From Oikopleura dioica (lineage: Eukaryota > Chordata > Appendicularia > Copelata > Oikopleuridae): DNA of 64,000 bases. The position numbers and the translations under genes were made by a program. The notes below the pieces were generated by a model. It did no database searches. It worked only from the letters and a program-made list of their open reading frames with translations, and was not told where the DNA came from. Location: contig OU015568.1 in the NCBI GenBank assembly GCA_907165135.1, positions 1,248,501 through 1,312,500 on the forward strand, written 5' to 3'. Positions 56,224 to 64,000 of this stretch are shown in pieces (the stretch's first letter is position 1; every line of letters begins with the position of its first letter).

Positions 56224-58391
56224 CTAAAGCCTGTACATCGGCTGATAGGTCTCCAATTCTTTCGATTTGATAAAGAGCTCGTGGTTTCTTCCAAATTCGA
56301 AAATGTCCATACATTTCTTGAGCGTATCGCGCGTCATTCGGGGGTCAATCGTGCCGTCGTCCCAAATTCTAGCGCTGGAAAAGAAGGACTCGTCTTCCCA
56401 GTCGTTTCCGGATCTGAGTCCCATCGAGGCTGGCCAGCGGAAGAAGAAATTAGGATCGTATTGGCGAGGACAGAGGTCGGATAGGCGGTTTGCTCCGGCG
56501 CAGGCGATGGTTACTTTTGGGCTCTAGAATTTTCATTCGGAAAATGTTTAAAAGTCTGCCTTACCTTGGATGTAGAAACAGCGGAGATATAAGCAGCTCT
56601 AGCTCGCATAGCGGCAGCAGAAGTAGCTACAGAGTCGCTTGAAGCATCGAAATCATCGTGGAACAACGAGTTTTGAAGGAAAACAACTTATTTTCGCATT
56701 TTACAATCGTTTTTACCAAAAATCAGCTAAGACTCCTAAAGAGCGCAAACACGAATCCTGGAACGCGTCGTTCAGAGGCTAAATGAACGAAATGAGCTCC
56801 TTTGAGAGCTGCGTCGGAGTCAAAGTTGCCATTGTTCGCGACGAAACCGACCATATGTCCGCTTACTCGGCCATATCCGCAGACCAGCCCAGTACCGTAC
56901 AGTTCTAAGGGTGAATAAACGCGGGAAAGTGGAATTGAAGAAGGTACCTTTGAATTCGTGGAAAACAGAGCCGTCTGTAAGGCAAGCAATGGTCAGACGA
57001 GCATCAGATTTGGTCGAAGCGACATCGAGAATATCATACTCGACATTTGGTTCTACCGCAGCTTTTCTCGTCGTTGCGAATTCTAAACGAGAGGAATTAA
57101 AAGAAGACGAGAAGAGAAGGTGTTTACCTGGAATATTGAGCGTTTCGAAAATAGACCTAACATAGGCAGCAGATTCTTCCTCGTCTCTGGCGAAATAATC
57201 TGCACATCCGGAAACGGAGCTGTGGAGCATCGCTCCACCAAGCTCTTCTGCAGTGACTTTTTCGCCCGTCGCGGCTTCTACGAGAGGCGGTCCACCGAGG
57301 AACATCGTTCCCATCTTGTCAACGAAAACCACTGAAAAGAAGGAGTTAAAAAAAGGAAGAAAATAGGAATCGAGATGGAAATGGACTATTCATAGGACTT
57401 TTAAGCCATTGAGCTCACTTTAGGGGCTCCAAAATTTTAACTATGGATCGGCAATGTATAAATACCCGCCCGAAATAGAGTGACTTGTTTGCCGAATTAC
57501 ATAAGCGCATCAAACATCAAAAAATAAACTTTGTACTTACTTTCGTCACACATAGAAGGCGTATACGCTCCGCCAGCGGTACAGCTTCCACAAACCACGG
57601 AGACCATCGGAATTCCCATAGAACTGATGTTTGCGATGTTGTAGAAGTTTCGGCCCCCGTCGTTTTTGTCGGGAAAGATTTCAGACTGGAGAGGGAGGAA
57701 GGCTCCGCCAGAATCGACCAGGTTGATCGAAGGGAGGTAGTTTTGGCGGGAGATGTCGGACAATCGATTAGACTTTTGGACGGTGATGGGATAGGAGGTT
57801 CCACCCTAAATATTTCGATTAAAAATGAGACTTATTTACAAATTATCTAAACTTGGTCCAGAAATCTATGTTCAAAGCCAGAGGAAGGCTCCTGAGAAGC
57901 GGATCCGTCAAGGCTTCAAAGTGTTCTCAGGACCCTTACTCAGGCTCGAAACGCAGATTGACGAGCCCAGTATCTCAATTCAAGCCAATTTATGAAGATT
58001 ATCATCAGAAAAAATGGCCTCAATTTTAGGAATCAGTGACTTTGTTAACTTACTTTTACAGTAGCATCTGATCCACCAATACAAACAGGAATTCCATGAA
58101 CCCAAGCGATGCAGGTCATCAGAGTCGCCCTCGGAATCGATCCATAATCCAAATCATGCCCAGCCAAAAGCCCAATTTCTAGCACTTCTGTTCCTTCGTC
58201 TTTTATCGCGTTTATTCTTTCCTCGACTAGAAAAAGGTATTGGAAGAAGGGATGAGATTTGTCTTACTGAAATATTTATTTCGGCTAGCATGGAGTTTGT
58301 GCGCCTTTTCTGAGCCTCCTTTTCGCGCAAATTCTTCGATTTCTTGAAGCTTTTCGATCCAGTTTAGCTGAGCTGCTTTGTTAGCTGATTT
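56224..58391 (-). CDS. Divergent methylcrotonoyl-CoA carboxylase beta-like protein, copy 2
   Basis: The coding exons are the same as those of the copy at 51233-53402 throughout everything I compared. Differences are intronic base-run lengths, for example five A bases against seven near 56716. Two intact copies with no visible coding change imply a very recent duplication or a false duplication in the assembly. Domain content, the missing second oxyanion loop and the GA-AG intron are as in copy 1. If both are real, dosage of this carboxyltransferase-like protein is doubled. Confidence 0.82.
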
Positions 58392-58544
58392 CTGTTTTAC
58401 AGGGTTTCCACTACGTAACTTCTAGTACTCATTTTCACGGAGTTTTGACGAAGTTACCCTCTGTATAAAAAATCCGTTAAAATGTTGACATCTAGCTTAT
58501 TTGAAAAAGCTGTAAAACGAATTCCTGAAGCATTAGCGGCAACA

Positions 58545-58763
58545 TCACCGGTCAGTTTCTGCGGCAGTTGGCGAAACTTTCTCACCGCCGTTCGAATCAT
58601 CCTCTCTTTCAAATTTTTCTTCAAGGCCAAATTTCTTCTTTAGTTTCGTTTTTTTCTCTGGAATCTGTTTTGCTTGAGGCGGCCGTAAAGTTTGAGCGAA
58701 TTCGCTGTGCCCAAATATTTGGCGCTGGACTGAACACAGGGCAATTTCAATCGGGTTAATCAT
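58545..58763 (-). CDS. Small hypothetical charged protein, copy 2
   Basis: This is identical in frame to 53556-53774. One extra T in a run near 58797 opens the frame further upstream here, joining MGTSAVLPNL to the same protein. The longer frame exists only because of that base-run difference, so it should not be trusted. Confidence 0.3.
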   Translation of the reverse strand: MINPIEIALCSVQRQIFGHSEFAQTLRPPQAKQIPEKKTKLKKKFGLEEKFEREDDSNGGEKVSPTAAETDR

Positions 58764-59093
58764 TAGCCGATCGCAAGAAAATGCGGTACTCTTTTTTTCA
58801 GTGCTCTTAATTTCGCGAAGAAGAAATTTGGACAGAAGAAAAATATAATATTTTAAATATTTCTCTCGTAGATTTGGGAGGACCGCAGAAGTTCCCATGG
58901 GCGCTGGAGGACCTTCTGTTTGAAAACATCTCTCTTGAAATCGCTTCTTTGTTTTCTATTTATAATACGTAAAAATACATTATAATGACGTAAAAATAAT
59001 ATAGCCTATATAAAAAAGGTAACTATTTGATGTGATTTTTCTTATTTTCTTGGAAATATAACTTTTTTGACAGTAACTGGTCGTACAGAATAA

Positions 59094-60740
59094 TCATGAA
59101 AATTCTATTGTCCAGAGAAAGGCTTTCTCATCTCTATCATTGAACTTCTCAAGATAAAGACGAGGATCACTTGCGCTTTTCGCATACATGTACTTTCCCG
59201 CTTTATCTTCAACAGCTAATATTCTCCATGTAAGACAGACATCTCTATCACCTTCATCGCAATGCTTTTCGAATTTCCATTTTTCGTTTGTATTATTCGC
59301 ACCATCAAGTTCTTTGTGAAAAATTGCATCTCCTGAATTGCCCTTGTGATAAGCTGCGGCACCATTATTGTCATATGCGTGTGTATTTATTACGTAACCA
59401 TCATCGAAAGTCCCGTTTTCATTAAATCTTGGGGTAAGCCATAGAGGATGAGGATCTTTGCTCAATTCGAGTTTGATAGCGTAGTCACCTTTCTGGCCCT
59501 GCTCGATAAGAAAGGTTTCTTCAGGAATTTTTCCACAATTAATATAAGTCTACTTTATTTTTTATTTTTCGCCAAATGATATTAAAATCAAACCTGATAT
59601 TTGAGATTAACGAGTGTGGCTTGTTTGAAGCAATAGTATCCATCTCCAGCATTAAAACAAAACAATCCCTCCGGGCAGTCACATGTTTCAGAGGGTTGTT
59701 GCTCAGTAGTTGTAGTTGTAATTAAGGGGTGGTGGTCGAGAAAATTTTTTCGACTTTTTAAAATTTTGATATTATTTTTAGATTCCTTGATAAAAATGGA
59801 TGATTTTTGGTCACTAGCTTTTGATTGGACCAACTTTATCTAAGAAAATTTTCGATTTAATGTTGTGAAATCGTCACTTTCGTGAATTTTAAAACGCGTT
59901 TTTTCGAAGTAATACCAACTCAAAATTGATTTTTATTGCGAGATAATGTTTATTCATCATATTCTTATAATAAAATTCTTAAAAATTATTATTATTGTGA
60001 TTTTTTTGAAAATGTCATCGAAAAATGAGTGAAAATGACGATTTTTAAGAAAATAACATGTTTTCATTCAATATCTATCTTTTTTTCTAACAAAGTGAAC
60101 TTTGTTAAACATAGTCCCCCACACGCTCAAGGGTTTAAACTTTCCTCTAAGTTAGTTTTATTTTGAAAAAAATGATAAGTGGATACAGTTTTTTAGGTCA
60201 AGAGATGGGTCGACTTTGAAGGAATTTTTCACCATTTTTCCGAAAAAAAATTTTTTTCAAACATAGTCGCCCACATAAATTGGACCCTTTTTAACGTATT
60301 TTTAATTAGAGAAAAAAATTTTTTTTTGAAAAAAATTGAGTTTTTTAGGTTGAAAAAAGTCTTAGTCTCGACTACCACCCCCTTAAAGTTGTAGTTGTGG
60401 TTGTAGTTGTAGTTGTAGTTGTAGTTGTAGTTGTAGTTGTAGTTGTAGTTGTAGTTGTAGTTGTAGTTGTAGTTGAAGAAGTTGTTGTTTCTTTTTCACA
60501 GATCGGATTCGGACAATAATCACAGCCAGTTGGACAGTGTTCCCCACATGGACAGGATGCGATACAAGCTAATTGATCGTTTGAAATTTAATATGAAAAA
60601 GCTCTCGTCACTTACTTTCATATTGATTCTCACAAAATGAAAAACAGTAGTCAGTCTCGCACAAAATATTACAGTAGCCATAATCAAGACGGCAAAGATG
60701 CCTGCAATCTTGAAACAGATCCTCATCTCTTAAGATCATT
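59094..60740 (-). CDS. Cys- and Thr-rich secreted-type protein, interrupted by a TTAA transposon
   Basis: The N-terminal exons (about 60740-60510) encode closely spaced cysteines: CRHLCRLDYGYCNILCETDY, then CFSFCENQYE, and after a 50-nt intron CIASCPCGEHCPTGCDYCPN. A long Thr run encoded by repeated acaact follows (about 60475-60386). Downstream come TEQQPSETCDCPEG, an intron, and a globular C-terminal domain ending WTIEFS at 59094. A TTAA-flanked element (59722-60386) sits inside the Thr run. Without it, one TTAA keeps the frame (Thr-Leu-Ile-Thr). With it, a stop follows. The signal-peptide exon was not found. Mucin-like extracellular matrix or house protein is a guess. Confidence 0.6.
59722..60386. 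mobile_element. TTAA-flanked MITE (piggyBac-like), copy 1
   Basis: TTAA at 59722-59725 and 60383-60386 borders inverted ends: aaggggtggtggtcgaga on the left and tctcgactaccaccccctt on the right. The inner left arm is clearly related to the right arm of the element at 61505-62152. No ORF of note. The tandem duplication boundary falls inside it, so a truncated copy remains at 54732-55118. Confidence 0.82.
60386..60478. repeat. GTTGTA hexanucleotide repeat coding for Thr
   Basis: About fifteen units of gttgta, with one gttgtg variant, read on the minus strand as alternating Thr codons aca and act in the Cys-rich protein frame. Repeat length can vary without breaking the frame, because the unit is six bases. 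Confidence 0.85.
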
Positions 60741-61088
60741 TGTTATTGTGATTTTGAAAATAGATTCCTACAAGCATCGCGGAACAAAAGCTCTGGAAAG
60801 ATGTATAAAAATACTGAACAACATCTCGCTTGTTCCCCTAAATGAAATTGCATGTGATAGAGAAATTCTGGCATGTTGCACTTTTCTCATGAAATGGTAT
60901 TATGCAACGTTTTCAGCTGGGATTCTGAAAAGTGTCTTCATAAAAGAAGAACTTTTATGAGCCTTGATTGGAAATCCTTGAATCCGACATTTTCGAGTGC
61001 TGTCTTCACCGCGGGTGATTTTCCTCTTACACATTTTTCCGGCTGATAAGCGCATGTAATAACTTCATTTTGATTGGAAAGGCGGAAA

Positions 61089-63511
61089 ATGGTTTTCACA
61101 AGCACACAACATCTCGGTTTTCTTACAGTAATAACTCTTACTATCGGCATTTATCGATCAGATATTTTCCAGAGCAGTTTACGAAGACCGACAACCGAAA
61201 AACTTGAGCCAAGATTAGATCCGTACGAACAAACCCTCGAAGGCGTAAAAAGTCTCAAAGGAGATCAACTTCAAAAAGAGCAAGAGCGATTAGAGAAAAT
61301 TTCGAAAGTCACAAATTTCGAAGAATTCGGTGTTAGAGAAGATCAAAACTGCAACGACTCGCCGCGATTTTTCGATTCTCCGCAGCCGAGGACCGCGATC
61401 TCGTCCTTTCCGGGGTCGGGAAACACTTGGGCAAGGCATTTGCTTCATATGGCTTCCGGTTACTGGGTATTTTTGATGTTCGTCAGAGCAATTTTCATCG
61501 AGTTTTAAGGGGGAGGTCGACGAGAATCGGGATTTCCGTGACCAAAAATGCGGAGAAACCCGATTAGATAGTAGAATTCTAACTTTTCAGATTTAAAGAA
61601 AAGGCTTTGAAAAATAAACCGGCGAAAAGCAGAAAAAAAAATTTTTTGAAAAATTTTTCAAAAATTAGGGTTGAAGTGGGGGTGGCTCGCGACCGAAAAA
61701 TCTCGAAAACGGAGTTTTTTTTTCTTCATCAAATATAATTTTTAAGACCCTTAAAAATTAACCGGCGATCAAAAAATTAAGGGTAACTTTCATAAAAATT
61801 TTTTCTTATTGATTAAAAATATTCGATTTTCGCCAAAATCGACATTTTTAGCCATTTTTTCATGGAAATTTCTACAAAAATTATAAAGACTAGGATTTTT
61901 TTATAATAATTAGTCAGAAATCATTTTAAAACAATGCCTAGTGCATAATAATCAGTTTCAGATAGTTTTTGGACGAAATCACCAACTAATAATTTCAAGT
62001 TCGAGACTTAAAATCAAAAATTTTACATTAAAAAGTTAACAAATTGAGAAAAAGCTAGAGACCAAAAATACTCCTTTTTTATCGAGGAATCCAAAAATAT
62101 AATCAAAATTTTGAAAAGGCGAAAAAAATTTTCTCGACGACCTCCCCCTTAAAGACGGGGAATAGAAGAGGCTCAAACCACCTGAAACAGTATGGCTGGC
62201 AAGGCGAAGATCGAGACTGCAAAGATGGAACAACTATCGCCCAGAAAACCCACAGACTCAGTAAGAACAAAGCCTGCAAATTCGAAAGAGGCCTGGTGAT
62301 TGTTCGGAACCCATTCGAAGCGATTCTCGCGGCTTATAATCATCACAAAGCTGGGAAAACTGGCGAGCCACCTTATTCAGGAAAGAAGTCGAAATAAGAA
62401 ATTAAATTTATTCATTGAAAAGGGAGTCAGAATCCTTCTAAATTCAAGTAGCCACCTTCAAGATTCGTTACATTTGTGTAGCCAAGAGCTTCCAATGTCT
62501 CCTGAAACAAGTAGTTCATTAACGAAATAGACCAGGAGGTCCGTACCTTAGCAATATTTCCTCGAACACCTCTTTGACAATAGACAATTATCTCATCGTT
62601 TGGTGCTGGTTTATGTCGACCATACTTTCGCTCAAAAGCTCTTGCATCGATTTTGAATTCGTTTGAAAGAGCTATCAAATATTTCATTGGTAATTTTGTA
62701 TTCCTACCAGTATGAGGAATATTCATGAAAGAAGCAGACTTGAGCCTCCCGCCAGAAAGTTCTGACCGTCCTCTGACATCAAGGAAGAGAATCGACGAGT
62801 CCTTCATTTTCTCTCAAAACTTCATCAGAAATATTTCTCTCAGTCGATCCTACTGCTCCCATTTTTCTTTTTCTTTATCCCGACTTGACCCGATTGCAAT
62901 TGATGAAAAAATTGCTGATCAATACGGCTGGATCTAGAGATTTTAATAATTTGATTTCTGCCAAAAGTTTTCAAAACGAAGGAGTGGCAACTGTTCGTGC
63001 GGCAGTGGATAAAGCGATGGACTCAATTTCATCAGGAATGGGCTGAGTTTGAGGGTCCAAAGTATATTTCCTGTTTTGAAGATATAAATAATGACACAAC
63101 AGCGGAAGTAGGAAAATGGCTTGAGTTTTTGGGATTTGATGATCGACGGCTAGGTTCGTTTATTTGAACCCTAACCCTAACCCTTAACCAGACACTAACC
63201 AAAGCTCAAGGCCTAACTCAAACCCTAACCAAATCGTTAGCCCCGAGTTAGGGCCCCTTACTGAAACCAAAACCTTAACCCTAACCCTTCCTTATTCATT
63301 TTTAGGCTGCGTCAAATACGATCCAGTTGGCCAATTCTACCGACAAAAGACGAAAAACTATGACCACATATTTGACCCTTTTCAAAAACTTGATATTTTT
63401 CGCGAAATCGAAGTCGTTTCAAAGCTTTCGCAAAAATATTTCGAAAAAGATTGTACTAAACTCTTCAAGTACGAAAAATGCTGTAACAACGGAACTTTTC
63501 CATATGAATAA
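61089..63511 (+). CDS. WSCD-type sulfotransferase, type II membrane protein
   Basis: This is a PAPS-dependent sulfotransferase-family protein of the WSCD kind, expected in the Golgi. Exon 1 (61089-61466) encodes a signal anchor (LGFLTVITLTIGIY), a stem and the 5'-phosphosulfate-binding loop SSFPGSGNTWARHLLHMA. Exon 2 (from 62155) encodes TGNRRGSNHLKQYGWQGEDR, KTHRLS and the 3'-phosphate site LVIVRNPFEAILAAYN. Exons from 62982 (EWQLFVRQWIKRW, CFEDINNDT, LEFLGFD) and about 63306 (KYDPVGQFYRQKTKNYDHIF) complete it. Intron 61467-62154 is almost entirely a TTAA MITE whose right end abuts the acceptor AG. The next intron holds an antisense rhodanese gene; its donor near 62380-62391 is non-canonical and unresolved. 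No WSC domain is visible. Confidence 0.85.
61505..62152. mobile_element. TTAA-flanked MITE (piggyBac-like), copy 2
   Basis: TTAA at both borders (61505-61508 and 62149-62152) encloses inverted ends gggggaggtcgacgagaa and ttctcgacgacctccccc. The family is shared with 59722-60386. It lies in the first intron of the sulfotransferase gene, two bases before the splice acceptor. Without it the intron would be about 44 nt, normal for this genome. Confidence 0.85.
62427..62807 (-). CDS. Rhodanese-domain protein nested in sulfotransferase intron
   Basis: Two exons (62807-62547 and 62501-62427) give 111 residues, a single rhodanese/sulfurtransferase domain. Visible motifs are ILFLDVRGRSELSGGRLKSA, SFMNIPH and the active-site loop EIIVYCQRGVRG with its Cys. 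The domain ends LEALGYTNVTNLEGGYLNL. The single-domain length suits the TSTD1 or heat-shock-67B type, which transfers sulfur from thiosulfate to small thiols. The gene is antisense within the intron between sulfotransferase exons 2 and 3 and has its own 45-nt GT-AG intron. It lacks a targeting signal, so it is probably cytosolic. Confidence 0.88.
   Translation of the reverse strand: MKDSSILFLDVRGRSELSGGRLKSASFMNIPHTGRNTKLPMKYLIALSNEFKIDARAFERKYGRHKPAPNDEIIVYCQRGVRGNIAKVRTSWSISLMNYLFQETLEALGYTNVTNLEGGYLNLEGF
63163..63295. repeat. Interstitial telomere-like repeat in sulfotransferase intron
   Basis: Tracts of aaccctaaccctaaccc, degenerate ctaacc units and a final aaccctaaccc fill most of the last intron of the sulfotransferase gene (about 63155-63305). 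One inverted unit (gagttaggg) lies near 63247. The host splice sites flank the repeat directly. Confidence 0.85.
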
Positions 63512-63742
63512 ATTAAAGTACTGTTAATCTATTTTAGTATGTCAGGAGTAAGTTCGAAGTTGTCAGAAAGAGGACATCAATATTTCGATATTTGAGACTA
63601 CGGAAGGAGAAGTAATGAAGCGGCTTAGTAGGGATGAATTATTGATTCTGAGGAGAGATTCTTTCGCGTAAATATTTGATATAAAGACGGAGCAGAAAAT
63701 ATATATCTTAATAGAACTCGTTTTTTTCGATGTAAAATCAGA

Positions 63743-64000
63743 ATGCCATTCGAAAAGGAGCTCATTGTGGAGAGAGACAAACGCTATGGACAGAGACATG
63801 TGATTCAAATCCCGAAGAGTTGTGTTCAGTGCTGCTTTATCCTGAGTTTCGTGGTTTTGCTTTTGTCAGGATTCGTCGTTTATCATATTATGGCCGAAGA
63901 TGAAGAGGTTGATCTTGACCAGAGTATTTCTATGTTCGATATTGGTAAGGATAAACAGCTAGAAAATGACCACCAGAGGTCAAAAAACGTTAAAAGGGAA
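63743..64000 (+). CDS. Single-span membrane protein, first exon, runs off window
   Basis: The exon 63743-63944 starts MPFEKELIVERDKRYGQRH. It has a hydrophobic signal anchor (CCFILSFVVLLLSGFVVYHI) and then an acidic stretch (AEDEEVDLDQS). It ends at a gtaagg donor; the rest lies beyond the window. The ATG is one base after an AG acceptor (aaatcag|aATG), the layout seen at ALG8 and suited to spliced-leader trans-splicing. The type II topology would fit a Golgi enzyme or a BRICHOS-type protein, but the family cannot be named from this piece. Confidence 0.65.
   Translation, partial: MPFEKELIVERDKRYGQRHVIQIPKSCVQCCFILSFVVLLLSGFVVYHIMAEDEEVDLDQSISMFDIGKDKQLENDHQRSKNVKRE

Larger units (their letters stand above)
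55129..60104. repeat. Tandem segmental duplication, copy 2 (4976 bp)
   Basis: This is the second direct copy of 50138-55118. Ten extra bases (cgaatcgcga, 55119-55128) lie between the copies. The right edge, gaactttg at 60097-60104, continues into the rest of the TTAA transposon, so the original context on this side is intact here and lost in copy 1. Confidence 0.97.

Overview
This window is nuclear DNA of an animal with a very compact gene layout. The best fit is an appendicularian tunicate of the Oikopleura dioica type. Many introns are 31-70 nt, and several have GA-AG splice borders instead of GT-AG. Some genes start directly after an AG acceptor, as expected for spliced-leader trans-splicing. 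Genes are nested inside introns of other genes, and interstitial stretches of the TTAGGG telomere repeat occur. The protein set is metazoan: Salvador, a TGF-beta type I receptor, annexin, a PLEKHG5-like RhoGEF, ALG8, beta-mannosidase and a WSC-domain-type sulfotransferase. The species is inferred, not proven.

Layout. 1-4243: beta-mannosidase (+) with a whole ALG8-like glucosyltransferase gene inside one GA-AG intron. 4597-8317: two tandem SSUH2-like genes (-); the first carries a 384-bp transposon in an exon and a one-base frameshift. 8679-10317: unknown signal-peptide membrane protein (-). 10443-11423: TA-flanked MITE. 11652-14433: small membrane protein and an ALK4/5-type receptor kinase (+). 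14519-16737: annexin (-) with a coiled-coil gene nested antisense. 18634-20263: two appendicularian-looking genes (-). 20264-23699: mostly empty, with a GCTCA pentamer satellite. 23700-25673: small membrane protein (-) and a membrane-anchored trypsin-like protease (+). 26533-28850: Salvador homologue (+). 29233-30259: two tandem small tail-hydrophobic genes (-). About 32324-37730: RhoGEF (+). 38039-43491: several small secreted or membrane genes. 44299-49184: GH20 hexosaminidase-like gene (+) with the catalytic Asp-Glu changed to Asn-Gln.

49360-60740 is dominated by a tandem duplication of about 4.98 kb (50138-55118 and 55129-60104). It carries two complete copies of a divergent methylcrotonoyl-CoA carboxylase beta-like gene and cuts the genes at both edges. 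61089-63511 is a WSCD-type sulfotransferase (+) with an antisense rhodanese gene in an intron. A last gene starts at 63743 and leaves the window.

Mobile DNA is mostly non-autonomous: a 9-bp-TSD element in an exon, a TA element, a hAT-like element (8-bp TSD) that splits a tRNA-Asp gene, and a TTAA family seen twice. The differences I noticed between the two 5-kb copies are homopolymer-length changes. Several genes also show single-base frame breaks, most of them next to base runs. Some apparent frame breaks may therefore be sequencing error.
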